Positions 1 to 8,508 are shown, counted from the stretch's first letter. The stretch is 64,000 bases of DNA from Halotalea alkalilenta DSM 17697 (GCF_000621205.1 NZ_KK211234.1:1-64000), one strand, 5' to 3'. The notes: a model not told the origin generated them from the letters alone. A program made the numbers and translations.

Positions 1-1
1 A

Positions 2-277
2 CGAAAGGAGACGGTGGAGCGAAGCTTCGCCGATGCCAAACAGCTACACGGCCATCGCTACGCTCGGATGCGGGGACTGGCTCGGGTGAGAGAGCAGTGT
101 CTGCTTGCCGCAGCCTGCCAAAACCTGAAGAAGATGGCCCTGGCGCGGATGCGCCGGCTATTTTCATCCATTTTTGGGGCCTGGAGCGTTGTTCAACGGC
201 GCTGTGAGGCGTTGATGAGCGCCATGACCGTCATCTACCGATTCCCTGGGTATCTGCACGCAAAGTGGGTGGCTTGA
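2..277 (+). pseudogene. IS1182-family transposase, C-terminal end (cut by window edge)
   Basis: The reading frame is already open at position 2 (R-K-E-T-V-E-R-S-F) and continues through ERSFADAKQLHGHRYARMRG and CLLAAACQNLKKMALA to a stop at 275-277. These blocks are typical of the last part of IS1182-type DDE transposases, where the final catalytic Glu and the Arg/Tyr-rich tail lie. Only about 90 residues are visible; the rest is outside the window, so whether the element is intact cannot be judged. The GTG at 14 is not a real start, because the homology begins before it. A 13-bp hairpin follows nine bases after the stop. The terminal inverted repeat of the element was not identified. Confidence 0.8.
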
Positions 278-284
278 ACTGAAA

Positions 285-318
285 TGACGAACCCTGCCTG
301 TAAAAGCAGGGTTCGTCA
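285..318. terminator. Hairpin after the transposase end
   Basis: GACGAACCCTGC at 286-297 pairs perfectly with GCAGGGTTCGTC at 306-317; one more T-A pair (285/318) extends the stem to 13 bp around an 8-base loop. It follows the transposase stop. No strong T-tract lies on the plus side, so it could also be an element-end structure or act mainly on the minus strand. Confidence 0.55.
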
Positions 319-378
319 GCAGTCTGATTACATGCATATTTGCACCATTATGAGCGATAATCGGAAACTAACAGCCCA

Positions 379-741
379 ATGACCAAAGATAGCGGATATC
401 GTCGCCGTCAGGCCGTCGCCCGGGCACTGATCGCGATGGATGAAAGCTGGATATCGCTGTTCGACGATATCGGGCTTAGGGATCTGAGTTACAGCGACCT
501 GCTGACCCACATGTGGCTGCGCCGCGACCAGTCTTTGCACAAGACGGATCTGTACGCCTTCATGCCGAGTATCAGCAGGCGCACCGCCGTCAAGTACGTG
601 CAGCAGATGATCGACCAGGGACTGCTGAAGGAGACCAGCTCCCAAGAGGACAAGCGCGTCCGCCAGGTATTCCTTGGCGAGCTGCTGATCGAGCGGCTAG
701 AGCGGTTCTATGACGAAACCGGCCGGCACTTCTCCGGCTGA
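379..741 (+). CDS. MarR-like winged-helix protein
   Basis: This 120-residue protein has a predicted helix-turn-helix around residues 65-85 (SISRRTAVKYVQQMIDQGLL) followed by SSQEDKRVRQVFL, the D-x-R layout of a MarR-type beta-wing. The N-terminal part is helical and the C-terminal helix probably forms a dimer contact. MarR-family proteins are usually 135-160 residues, so this is a compact member. It stands alone between the transposase remnant and a convergent ABC transporter operon, so its target cannot be named. The ATG at 379 is the first in frame. DNA binding is inferred from the fold signature; ligand and regulon are unknown. Confidence 0.6.
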   Translation: MTKDSGYRRRQAVARALIAMDESWISLFDDIGLRDLSYSDLLTHMWLRRDQSLHKTDLYAFMPSISRRTAVKYVQQMIDQGLLKETSSQEDKRVRQVFLGELLIERLERFYDETGRHFSG

Positions 742-1005
742 ACGCGGCGCCCGCCGACTGAAGCCCCACCGCCACCATCTTCTCCACGCTGGGTCGGATG
801 AGGTCGATCTCCTACGGTGTCGAAGCGTCTCCCTCCCAGGGTGGGGATTGAACGAAGCCACGGTCGAGACACCCGCCCACTACGACGTCACAGCTAGCTC
901 TTCCACCGTTTCGATCGCCGATCGAGCGATAGCACGCCATGGTGAGTTAGTGCCGTGCGCGCCAAGCCGCCGCATATCGAATGTTTTCTCCTCCCACTCC
1001 TTCGG

Positions 1006-1800
1006 CTACAGCATCTCATCGGGCAATGGCGAGCCGTGGTATTTCTGGTAGATATCGTTGAGGCGTCCGTTGCGAAGGTTCTCCGCCACCCATTCGTTGA
1101 GCTTCTCCATCAGTTCTGGCTCGTTCTTGCGCAGGCCAATGGCAAGATCGAAGGTGGTGATCAAGAACTTCGGCTCGAACGCCAAGGTGGCGTTGCGCTG
1201 ACCTATCTGGTTGACCAGGGTCTCGGAGGTGGCGACGAAGCGGGCCTGGCCGCTCACCGCCGCGGTCACCATCGTCGCGTCGTCGTCGTAGCGTGCCACG
1301 GTGATCCCTCGCTCGCCGGCCATCCGGGTCAGCTCGGCGTCCTGGGTCGTACCTCGGGTGACGGTGACCCGCTCGCCGCGCAGATCCTCCCAGTCGTCGA
1401 CATCGACGGCGGCCGGCGCACCGATGACGGATCGCAGCGCGGCGTAAGGCGCGGAGAAATCGATCACCTCGGCGCGCTGCGGCGTGACTGATAGGGTCGA
1501 AATGACGATATCGGCCTTGTTGGTCTGGAGGTTGGGTATCCGTGTCGCCCCGGTGGTCTCGATGATCTCCAACTCGAGCCCCCAGTCCTTGGCCAGCAGC
1601 TCGGCGGTCTCCACATCGGAGCCGATCGGCCGCAGGCGATCATCGAGCATGCCGGACGGTGGGATGGAAAGATCGATGGAGACACGAATCCTGCCCGACT
1701 CCATGATCTCCTCGTAGGAGTTTGCCGCGGCTGTCCCGATCGGTGCCATGAAGATGCCGACCATGGCGCCGATGGCAGTGATGTGTCCTAGCCTGTTCAT
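1006..1800 (-). CDS. Periplasmic solute-binding protein, family 3 (polar amino acid ABC importer type)
   Basis: The 264-residue precursor starts with a signal peptide (about residues 1-26, ending TAAA) followed by a family 3 periplasmic binding protein fold. Hallmarks are the early GRIRVSIDL strand, LQTNKADIVISTLSVTPQRAEVIDFSAPY, and a C-terminal MEKLNEWVAENLRNGRLNDIYQKY tail. It would capture the ligand in the periplasm and deliver it to the two permeases encoded just upstream. It is the last gene of the minus-strand operon, 45 bp after the ATPase gene. The family binds amino acids and related polar solutes, but the neighbouring isomerase and hydroxyacid dehydrogenase suggest a sugar-acid-like or modified compound; the ligand is not readable from sequence. 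Confidence 0.88.
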   Translation of the reverse strand: MNRLGHITAIGAMVGIFMAPIGTAAANSYEEIMESGRIRVSIDLSIPPSGMLDDRLRPIGSDVETAELLAKDWGLELEIIETTGATRIPNLQTNKADIVISTLSVTPQRAEVIDFSAPYAALRSVIGAPAAVDVDDWEDLRGERVTVTRGTTQDAELTRMAGERGITVARYDDDATMVTAAVSGQARFVATSETLVNQIGQRNATLAFEPKFLITTFDLAIGLRKNEPELMEKLNEWVAENLRNGRLNDIYQKYHGSPLPDEML

Positions 1801-1845
1801 GATCTTTTCACCTCGACTGTGCCTGGGAATTCTGGACCCGCGCGC

Positions 1846-2574
1846 TCAGTGCAGCTCATCGCCGATGAACTCTCTGAGCTCGGAAGTCCGGGGGGAGGTC
1901 AATATGTCGGTGGAACCTGACTCGTGGACGTACCCCTGGTGCATGAAAATGACCTTGTCGGCGATCCGGCGAGCGAAGTTCATCTCGTGGGTCACCATGA
2001 TCATGGTGATCCCGGACGCCGCGAGCGCTTCGATGACCTTGAGCACCTCGCCGGTGAGTTTCGGATCGAGTGCCGAGGTCACCTCGTCGAACAGCATCAC
2101 CTTGGGCTCCATCGCCAGCGAGCGCGCGATCGCGGCCCGCTGCTGCTGGCCACCGGAGAGCTGCTCCGGATAGTTCTGCGCCTTCTCAGAAAGCCCCACC
2201 TTGGCAAGCGACGCCAGGGCGATCTCACGCGCTTGAGCGCGGCTGATCTTCTTCACCGAGCGGGGCGCGAGGGTGATGTTTTCTTCGATGGTGAGATGCG
2301 GGAACAGGTTGTAGCTTTGGAACACGATGCCGACATCGAGTCTCAGTTTCCTAAGATCCAGTTGGGGATCGTTGACCCGGTGCCCGCACACTACGATCTC
2401 GCCGCTGTCGATCAGCTCCAGGCGGTCGATGCATCTGAGCGCCGTGCTCTTTCCCGACCCGCTCGCGCCGATCAGCGCCATGACCTCTCCCGGCGCCACC
2501 GAAAAGGAAACGCCCTTGAGTACCTGCAGCTTGTCGAAGCTCTTCTTCACATCCTTGAGCATGACGATGGACAT
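1846..2574 (-). CDS. ABC transporter ATPase, polar amino acid type
   Basis: This 242-residue cytoplasmic ATPase powers the importer encoded around it. Walker A is GASGSGKST (residues 36-44), the Q-loop is in IVFQSYNLFPHLT, the ABC signature LSGGQ is at 139-143, and Walker B VMLFDE at about 159-164 is followed by VTSALDP and the switch His in VTHEMNFA. Length and motifs match the GlnQ/HisP group. The gene lies between the second permease gene (26 bp upstream) and the binding-protein gene, consistent with one transcript. No odd features are seen. Confidence 0.93.
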   Translation of the reverse strand: MSIVMLKDVKKSFDKLQVLKGVSFSVAPGEVMALIGASGSGKSTALRCIDRLELIDSGEIVVCGHRVNDPQLDLRKLRLDVGIVFQSYNLFPHLTIEENITLAPRSVKKISRAQAREIALASLAKVGLSEKAQNYPEQLSGGQQQRAAIARSLAMEPKVMLFDEVTSALDPKLTGEVLKVIEALAASGITMIMVTHEMNFARRIADKVIFMHQGYVHESGSTDILTSPRTSELREFIGDELH

Positions 2575-2600
2575 GAATTCCTCCCCATGGATGACTCATC

Positions 2601-3275
2601 TCAAGCGGATACGGCCTTGAGCGCACGCAATCTCGCCGCGCCACTTCGCTCCAGCCTCTGGCTGAATGCCGACACGGGAAAACAAAGGCAGAAGTAGATC
2701 GACGCGACGATGATGTAGATCAAGAACGGCTCGAATATCGAGTTGTTGATCAGCTGACCTGCGCGCGTGAGCTCGACGAATCCCACCACCGAGGTCAGCG
2801 AAGTGTTCTTGATGATCTGGACCGAGAAACCGACCGTCGGCGGTGTCGCGATACGAATCGCCTGAGGCAGGATGACCTTGAAAAGGCGTTGGGTGCGTGA
2901 AAGCGCCAGGCACTCAGCCGCCTCCCATTGCGCCTTCGGCACCGACTCCAGGCACCCTCGCCAGATTTCACCGAGGTACGCGCTGACGTAGATGGTCAGC
3001 GAGACCCCCGCCGCCAGTAGAGGGGAAATCGAAAAGCCCAGCGACGGAAGCCCGAAGTAGATCAGAAACAAGATGATCAATAGCGGCGTACCCTGGACGA
3101 TCTGCACATAGACTGCCGCCAGGATGCGCAGCAGCCTGAACGGAGAGGTTCTCCCGAGCGCGACGAGGAATCCTCCGGCACCGCCGCCGAGGAACGCCAT
3201 GAGGGAGAGAATCAGCGTCCAGAAGGCACCGGTGAGCAAGAACTGCAGGTGGCCGGGATTTATCGCAGTGGTCAT
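2601..3275 (-). CDS. ABC transporter permease (HisMQ type)
   Basis: The 224-residue membrane protein has about five hydrophobic helices and the binding-protein-dependent transport fold. The EAA loop, which docks on the ATPase, is visible as WEAAECLALSRTQRLFKVILPQA, and the family block YVQIVQGTPLLIILFLIYFGLPSLG sits upstream of it. It pairs with the neighbouring permease to form the channel of a polar-amino-acid-type importer. A 30-bp gap separates it from the first permease gene. The two permeases are clearly related to each other, as in HisQ/HisM heterodimers. Confidence 0.9.
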   Translation of the reverse strand: MTTAINPGHLQFLLTGAFWTLILSLMAFLGGGAGGFLVALGRTSPFRLLRILAAVYVQIVQGTPLLIILFLIYFGLPSLGFSISPLLAAGVSLTIYVSAYLGEIWRGCLESVPKAQWEAAECLALSRTQRLFKVILPQAIRIATPPTVGFSVQIIKNTSLTSVVGFVELTRAGQLINNSIFEPFLIYIIVASIYFCLCFPVSAFSQRLERSGAARLRALKAVSA

Positions 3276-3305
3276 GGCGTTTTCTCCGTCTTCCTTCGGT
3301 CTCGT

Positions 3306-3983
3306 TCACAGGTTGGTGCCCAGGCGTCTACGCCTCGGGAAAGCGAGAAGAGCGATCCCCCAGAACACCAAACGCATGAGCAAGGAGATGGCCAGGTAGA
3401 TGAGCGCGACGATGATGTAGGTTTCGAACGGTCGGTAGGTTTCCGACTGGATGAAGTTGGCGGCGGCGGTCAGCTCTTCGGCGGAAATCTGCGAAGTCAT
3501 CGATGAGGCGAGCATCAGCAGGATGAACTGGCTGGTCAGTGACGAATAGACCCGCTCTATCGCCGGACGAAGCGCTACGTGCCAGTAATTCTGTACCCGG
3601 GATAGACCGAGGCATTCCCCTGCCTCCCACTGCCCGGGATGGATGGAGTCGAATCCCGCCCGCATGATCTCGGCCGTATAGGCGCTGACGTTGATCGTCA
3701 ATGCGATGATCGCCACCGCGACGGGAGAGAAAGAGAATCCCAGGCTCGAGAGACCGAAATAGACGATGAATATCTGCACCAGGAAAGGTGTGTTGCGTAT
3801 CGACTCCACGTAGATGGTCGCTGCTCTCGCGGCGATGACGACATGGGAGCGACGGGCGACGGCGCACAGGGTACCGATGATGAAGCCGGTGATGGTGGTC
3901 ACCAGCGCGAGCTGGATGGTCAGCGTCAGCCCGTCCAGCAGCATCTGCCAGCGGGCCAGGATGGCGGTGAAATCCAGGATCAT
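3306..3983 (-). CDS. ABC transporter permease (HisMQ type), translationally coupled
   Basis: The true protein begins MILDFTAILARWQ at the ATG complementary to 3981-3983 (225 residues). The frame stays open upstream but reads as Arg/Gly-rich nonsense antiparallel to nothing known. The start overlaps the stop of the preceding dehydrogenase gene as ATGA, so translation is probably coupled. Family blocks are YVESIRNTPFLVQIFIVYFGLSSLG and the EAA loop WEAGECLGLSRVQNYWHVALRPA. With the adjacent permease it should form the membrane channel of the importer. Confidence 0.9.
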   Translation of the reverse strand: MILDFTAILARWQMLLDGLTLTIQLALVTTITGFIIGTLCAVARRSHVVIAARAATIYVESIRNTPFLVQIFIVYFGLSSLGFSFSPVAVAIIALTINVSAYTAEIMRAGFDSIHPGQWEAGECLGLSRVQNYWHVALRPAIERVYSSLTSQFILLMLASSMTSQISAEELTAAANFIQSETYRPFETYIIVALIYLAISLLMRLVFWGIALLAFPRRRRLGTNL

Positions 3984-4909
3984 CCCGCCGCTCCCGGAGC
4001 GCTCTGCAAGCCGCCCCGCTGCCCGCTCATACGATCGTATACGCGAAACAGCGCCTGGTTGCCTTCCCCGCCGCCACCGTGCGCCTTGGCGTCGAGATAC
4101 TGCGTGGTCACCAGCGACGTACCCGGCAGCGGTACGCACTGCTGCTGCGCCATCTCGAGCACCAGGCGCAGGTCCTTGAGCATCAGGTCGATGCGAAATC
4201 CTGCATCGACATTGCCCTCGAGCATTCCGGCGCCGAGATTCTCCAGCATCCAGGAAGATGCCGCACCGCCGAGGAGCACCTCCCGCATCATGGCGAGATC
4301 GATGCCGCATGCGCGTCCGAGCGCGATGGACTCGCAGATCGCCTGGATGTTGATCGCGCAGACCAGCTGGTTGCAGAGCTTGGTCGCCTGTCCCGCGCCG
4401 GCGGGACCTAGATGGAAAATCGTGCGGCCCATACGGGACAAGACCGGCTTCGCGCGCTCGAAGGCCTCTTCCACCCCGCCGACCATGATCGAAAGGCTCG
4501 CCCGCTCGGCACCCACCGGTCCGCCTGAAACCGGTGCGTCCAGCATGTCGATGCCGACGTCCTCGAGCTCGGCGGCAAGCGTCCTGGTCGCCTGTGGCGA
4601 GATGGTGCTCATGTCGACGTAGAGACCGCCCTTCGGCGGGTGTGCGAGAAGACCGCGCGCGCCCCTGACCACCTCCTCCACCTGCGGCGTATCGGGCAGC
4701 ATGGTGATCACGATGTCCGCCTCAGACGCCGCTCCGGCGACATCGGCCGCCGCAATCGCCCCCTGGGCCACCAGTCGGGAAGCGGCTTCCATACGAATGT
4801 CGTGGACGCGGACCTGGTATCCAGCGGCCAGCAGATTGGCTGCCATCCGTTCGCCCATTATGCCGAGACCGATGAACGCAACGACCCTGGATGCACTGAT
4901 CGAATTCAT
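3980..4909 (-). CDS. Beta-hydroxyacid dehydrogenase (tartronate semialdehyde reductase / 3-hydroxyisobutyrate dehydrogenase family)
   Basis: This 309-residue enzyme has an N-terminal Rossmann motif GLGIMGERMAANL (residues 14-26), the substrate-binding block DAPVSGGPVGAERASLSIMVGG, and the catalytic Lys block GAGQATKLCNQ. Overall pattern and length are close to GarR/GlxR, which reduce 2-hydroxy-3-oxopropionate with NADH. Its place between an RpiB-type isomerase and an importer argues for a catabolic role on the imported compound rather than valine breakdown, but that is inference. The stop overlaps the next start by ATGA. A C-terminal Gly/Gln-rich tail (after RVYDRMSGQ) is longer than usual. 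Confidence 0.85.
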   Translation of the reverse strand: MNSISASRVVAFIGLGIMGERMAANLLAAGYQVRVHDIRMEAASRLVAQGAIAAADVAGAASEADIVITMLPDTPQVEEVVRGARGLLAHPPKGGLYVDMSTISPQATRTLAAELEDVGIDMLDAPVSGGPVGAERASLSIMVGGVEEAFERAKPVLSRMGRTIFHLGPAGAGQATKLCNQLVCAINIQAICESIALGRACGIDLAMMREVLLGGAASSWMLENLGAGMLEGNVDAGFRIDLMLKDLRLVLEMAQQQCVPLPGTSLVTTQYLDAKAHGGGGEGNQALFRVYDRMSGQRGGLQSAPGAAG

Positions 4910-4936
4910 TGCTCTTGCCTCCTCGCAGGTTCGAGT

Positions 4937-5389
4937 TCAATGGGAGCCGGGCGACTCGAGCCGCGCGATTTTCTCCAATCTCCTTACGAAGTCCTCGCCA
5001 CCTTCGAACTCGGCCGATAGATAGGCATCGACCAGATCTCGCGCGAGCCAGGGCCCGACTATCTGCGCGCCCAGGCACATCACATTGACGTCGTCGTGCT
5101 CGACCGACTGGTGCGCCGAATGAAAGTCGTGGCAAACCGCGGCGCGAATCCCCTTGATCTTATTGGCGGCGATCACCGCCCCCACCCCGGTGCCGCAGAC
5201 CAGCAGTCCTCTGCGCCGCACGTCCTCGACCACCTTGCTGCAGACCAGCTGCGCGATGTCCGGAAAATCCACCGGCTGGCTGTCGAAACTGCCTACGTCA
5301 TCCACCTCATGCCCCGCTAGCTTCAAGAACTCCACCAGCTCTTTTTTCAGCGGATATCCCGCATGATCGCTACCAATCACGATATCCAT
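4937..5389 (-). CDS. RpiB/LacA/LacB-family sugar-phosphate isomerase
   Basis: The protein has 150 residues, the usual length of the family. Hallmarks are the opening IGSDHAGYPLKKELVEFLK, the catalytic-cysteine block LLVCGTGVGAVIAANKIKGIRAA and the phosphate-site region VEHDDVNVMCLGAQIVG. RpiB interconverts ribose-5-phosphate and ribulose-5-phosphate; paralogues in tetronate, erythritol and galactose-6-phosphate pathways isomerise other sugar phosphates. Being inside a transporter/dehydrogenase operon under its own GntR regulator favours a dedicated catabolic paralogue over a housekeeping enzyme. The exact substrate cannot be told. Confidence 0.85.
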   Translation of the reverse strand: MDIVIGSDHAGYPLKKELVEFLKLAGHEVDDVGSFDSQPVDFPDIAQLVCSKVVEDVRRRGLLVCGTGVGAVIAANKIKGIRAAVCHDFHSAHQSVEHDDVNVMCLGAQIVGPWLARDLVDAYLSAEFEGGEDFVRRLEKIARLESPGSH

Positions 5390-5413
5390 TGGTCTATCGC
5401 ACTCCCGTCATTG

Positions 5414-6184
5414 CTATCTACTGGATGGAGGAACTTCCGTTCCTTCGTGCGCCGCACCGAGCATGATCGCCCGGCGCCTGAACCCCGCGCCGATCTCGAA
5501 ATGCATTCCCAGCAGCTCGTCGGCCCTTTGCACGTCTTGGGCCACGATCGCGGAAAAGATCAGCCTGTGATGGTCGATCAAAAACTCATCTATTCCTTCG
5601 ACTTCGATGATCTTTTCGCGCCTTTCCAGGTGCGACCTCATCGCCAACTTCGAAATGGATTCGTAGATACTGACCAGAACCGGCGAGTGAGCCGAACGAA
5701 CGATGGCCTGATGAAAACGGTGATCCGCCATACCTCCTTCATACGGGTCTCGGATGGTTTCGGCGATAGTGTCCAAGGCCGCGGCCAATTCATCGAGATC
5801 GGACTGGCGTGCGCGATGGCAGGCAAGGCGAATGGCGTGATGCTCTATCGCTATGCGCGCCTCCATGATGTCGTCGACCACATCGGTATGCTGGGCGAGA
5901 AAGAAGGAGAAGAACTCCCCCAAAGTAGAGGCATCCGGCTGCCGTACCACCGTCCCGATACCATGGCGTATCTCCACCGCCCCGATCATCGCCAGTGCCC
6001 GAAGAGCCTCGCGAAGCACGGGTCTGCTCACGTTCAGTCGGGCGGAAAGCTCCCGTTCTGGAAGCAAGCAATCCCCTGTTTTCAACCGCCCCGACAGAAG
6101 CTGTTCACGCAAAAACGAGACTACCTTCTCGTATCCCGTTTTAGCGCGCCCCTCTTCTTTCGAGACGGATATCGTGGTTTTCAT
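5414..6184 (-). CDS. GntR-family (FadR subfamily) transcriptional regulator
   Basis: The 256-residue protein has an N-terminal winged helix (residues about 15-85, including LPERELSARLNVSRPVLREALRALAMIGAVEIRHGIGTVV), the classic GntR motif, and a C-terminal FCD ligand-binding domain (about 95-235). Metal-ligand-like residues are in DHRFHQAIVRSAHSP and DEFLIDHHRLIFSAI. It is the first gene of the seven-gene minus-strand operon and starts 16 bp from a TGGT-N3-ACCA palindrome, so autorepression and control of the operon are likely. The inducer is probably the transported compound or its product. Confidence 0.9.
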   Translation of the reverse strand: MKTTISVSKEEGRAKTGYEKVVSFLREQLLSGRLKTGDCLLPERELSARLNVSRPVLREALRALAMIGAVEIRHGIGTVVRQPDASTLGEFFSFFLAQHTDVVDDIMEARIAIEHHAIRLACHRARQSDLDELAAALDTIAETIRDPYEGGMADHRFHQAIVRSAHSPVLVSIYESISKLAMRSHLERREKIIEVEGIDEFLIDHHRLIFSAIVAQDVQRADELLGMHFEIGAGFRRRAIMLGAAHEGTEVPPSSR

Positions 6185-6199
6185 TCAGAGATCATTCCA

Positions 6200-6210
6200 T
6201 GGTAAGACCA
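6200..6210. promoter_or_regulatory. Candidate FadR-type operator TGGTAAGACCA
   Basis: A perfect TGGT-AAG-ACCA inverted repeat sits 16 bp upstream of the GntR regulator start. FadR-subfamily regulators commonly bind TGGT-N3-ACCA sites, so this is the best candidate for autoregulation of the operon. No second copy was noticed in the same gap. Confidence 0.6.
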
Positions 6211-6514
6211 CTGGAACGACATTAGCATCCAAGCGCGGCAATGGATCCTGATCTTTAGTCTTTCAATCCATCGTTGATAGAGACTTTAGGAGAATTAATG
6301 GAGCTATCCGGAGCAGCCCGGCGCCCGAATATTCGACGAGCGCATCCTGCACTTCATGGACTGCACGAATCGGCCTTGACCAGAAGTGCATCTGATCAGA
6401 AGTGCATTGCTCGAAGCGCATCGGGCTGGCTATGTTGATGCATACGGTAGAAAGATCGCCCGCCGCCAATGTCGCCCCCAATGTCGCCCCCATGCAGGTC
6501 CCCGAGGAGCCGAG
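6211..6514. other. Intergenic region between the divergent GntR operon and cupin gene
   Basis: Roughly 300 bases with no convincing gene. It contains two 11-bp direct copies of CAGAAGTGCAT at 6381-6391 and 6397-6407 (16-bp period), and a doubled AATGTCGCCCCC stretch just before the cupin gene. The direct repeats could be regulator half-sites for the cupin gene; this is speculative. Confidence 0.4.
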
Positions 6515-7045
6515 ATGAAAGCGCCACGCCCCGTGCCCCCTCAGCGTTTCGAATTCTTCACCCCGGCTGGCGGCGTGCCCAACAATCCACGGCTGCCGCT
6601 GCTGCTCTATTCGCAGATCGTCCCGCCGGGCATCGTCGACCGGGCGAGCTACTTCGAGCGGCTGTTCCGTGCCAACGGCTGGCCACCGCAGTGGCGCTGG
6701 GGAATGTTCGACTTCGACCACTATCATCCCAACACTCACGAGGCGTTGGGCGTATTCTCCGGCAGCGCCGAGGTAAAGCTTGGCGGCGAGCTGGGTCGAA
6801 CGATCGAACTTCATGCCGGCGACGCACTGCTGATCCCGGCAGGCGTCGGCCATCGCGCGCTCACCACCGCTGACGACTTCAGCATGGTGGGCGCGTATCC
6901 GACCGGCTACTCCCCCGAGACCCTACGGGCAACCGAAGTGGACAGGTTCGCTGTTGCCAAGCGCAGCATCGCCGCGCTGCCGACACCCTGTAGCGACCCG
7001 ATCCTGGGCCCGGGAGAGCTGCATCGTTTCTGGCCCAGCAGCTGA
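6515..7045 (+). CDS. Cupin-domain protein
   Basis: The start is placed at ATG 6515, preceded by GAGGAG with 5-base spacing; an upstream in-frame extension has repetitive low-complexity content. The 176-residue protein has one cupin barrel: HYHPNTHEALGVFSGSAEVKLGG carries the first metal-binding set (His/His/Glu) and GDALLIPAGVGHRA the second (His). It resembles the uncharacterised YjlB-like cupins. No catalytic partner is obvious: the next gene on the same strand is a zinc alcohol dehydrogenase 424 bp away. Function unknown; a small metal-dependent isomerase, dioxygenase or sugar-binding role is possible. Confidence 0.75.
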   Translation: MKAPRPVPPQRFEFFTPAGGVPNNPRLPLLLYSQIVPPGIVDRASYFERLFRANGWPPQWRWGMFDFDHYHPNTHEALGVFSGSAEVKLGGELGRTIELHAGDALLIPAGVGHRALTTADDFSMVGAYPTGYSPETLRATEVDRFAVAKRSIAALPTPCSDPILGPGELHRFWPSS

Positions 7046-7469
7046 ACCTTCCCCGCACAGACCGCGAGCGCGCAGCGCCACGGGGTGATCCCAGAGTGGC
7101 CTCGACTGCGGCAAATGATCGCATCGGCTTTGCGCCTGATTAGCCTGGGCATCGATGAATTCCCCGCCATTCAATGCACTTCCCGCCACAGTCGGCGAAA
7201 GGGGCCTGCTGTGAGCGCGTAGCGACCAGCGTGGTTCGTTGCGCGGCAACCCCCTCCTCGACTAAATATTCAAATCGACCCTGGATGAATCCTGCTCCGC
7301 CCGTCGCCAGGCTTCATCGCCGTGCGATGCCAATCTCATCGGCAAGGTGGAGCGGATCGAGCGACCCGGCCAACCGCGGCCGGGACTCGGCGATGGCGCG
7401 GGGGATCGCGCAGGCAAGCGATCTCGACTGCGGCGCCGAACCCGTGCGGTACCTGAAGGAGGTTGACCA
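7046..7469. other. Intergenic region, 424 bases
   Basis: No recognisable protein, RNA or repeat was found in any frame. It separates the cupin and alcohol dehydrogenase genes and ends with the ribosome site AAGGAGGTT at about 7457-7465 that serves the dehydrogenase. A decayed gene too degenerate to recognise cannot be excluded. Confidence 0.4.
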
Positions 7470-8465
7470 ATGCAAGCCATGGTGCTGCACCAGATCCACC
7501 AGCCCCTGGTGCTCGAGCAGCGTATCACCCCGACTCCCGGCCCCGGTGAGATCCTGCTGCGCGTCGAAGCCTGTGCGGTCTGCCGGACCGACCTGCACGT
7601 CGTCGATGGCGAACTGCCCCACCCCCAGCTCCCCATCGTCCCTGGACACGAAATCGTCGGCCGGGTCGAAGCGCTTGGCGCTGGCGTCGACGCGCTAGGG
7701 CTGGGGGACCGGGTTGGCGTGCCCTGGCTCGGCCATACCTGCGGCGTCTGTCCCTACTGCCGGGCCCAGCATGAGAATCTCTGCGACCAGCCGATATTCA
7801 CCGGCTACATGCGCGATGGCGGCTTCGCGACCCATGTCGTCGCCGATGCGGCGTTCGCCTTTCCACTGGCCGGATTCGACGATCCCGTCGCGGCGGCGCC
7901 TTTGCTGTGCGCCGGGCTGATCGGCTGGCGCTCGCTCAAGCTGGCAGGAGACGGCGGCAGGATCGGGCTCTACGGCTTCGGCGCAGCGGCGCATATCCTC
8001 GCGCAGGTGTGCCGCTGGCAGGGGCGCGAGGTCTATGCCTTCACTCGCCCGGGCGACACCGCGGCCCAGCAGCAGGCCCGCGCACTCGGTGCCAAGTGGG
8101 CGGGCGGCTCGGACGATTCGCCCCCGCAGCCGCTGGATGCGGCGATCATCTTCGCCCCCGTCGGCACCCTGGTACCTGCGGCCCTGCGCGCGGTACGCAA
8201 GGGAGGCCGGGTGATCTGCGGCGGTATCCATATGAGCGACATTCCGCAGTTTCCCTACGACATTCTCTGGGAGGAACGACAGCTCGCTTCGGTCGCCAAC
8301 CTTACCCGCCAGGATGCCGTGGAGTTCCTCGAGATCGCACCGCAGGCCGGGGTGAAGCCAACGACGACGGTCTATCCGCTGGAGCGGGCCAACCAGGCCC
8401 TCGACGACCTGCGACACGGACGCTTCCAGGGCGCGGCGGTGCTGGTGCCGCCAGCCGAAGAGTGA
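7470..8465 (+). CDS. Zinc-dependent alcohol dehydrogenase, AdhA-like
   Basis: This 331-residue MDR enzyme carries the catalytic-zinc Cys in CAVCRTDLHVVDGEL and the GHE block (VPGHEIVGRVEALG). The four-cysteine structural-zinc loop is visible as CGVCPYCRAQHENLC, and the coenzyme domain carries GLYGFGAAAHI in place of the usual GxGGxG. This pattern fits the propanol-preferring AdhA group, which oxidises primary alcohols with NAD+. A strong AAGGAGG site lies 5 bases before the ATG, and a GC-rich hairpin follows the stop by about ten bases. It is probably monocistronic. Confidence 0.85.
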   Translation: MQAMVLHQIHQPLVLEQRITPTPGPGEILLRVEACAVCRTDLHVVDGELPHPQLPIVPGHEIVGRVEALGAGVDALGLGDRVGVPWLGHTCGVCPYCRAQHENLCDQPIFTGYMRDGGFATHVVADAAFAFPLAGFDDPVAAAPLLCAGLIGWRSLKLAGDGGRIGLYGFGAAAHILAQVCRWQGREVYAFTRPGDTAAQQQARALGAKWAGGSDDSPPQPLDAAIIFAPVGTLVPAALRAVRKGGRVICGGIHMSDIPQFPYDILWEERQLASVANLTRQDAVEFLEIAPQAGVKPTTTVYPLERANQALDDLRHGRFQGAAVLVPPAEE

Positions 8466-8471
8466 ACTGAC

Positions 8472-8508
8472 GAAAAGCCGCGCCCGGGTTCGGCCCGGAC
8501 GCGGCTAA
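8472..8508. terminator. Bidirectional terminator between convergent genes
   Basis: AGCCGCGCCCGGG (8476-8488) pairs with CCCGGACGCGGCT (8494-8506) with one mismatch around a 5-base loop. GAAAA before it gives a T-run on the minus strand. It lies between the convergent adh and CBS genes. Confidence 0.8.

Noticed and set aside
7174..7698. Plus-strand frame overlapping the start of the alcohol dehydrogenase
   Set aside because: Most of it is a different frame of the dehydrogenase gene, and the upstream part shows no family features.
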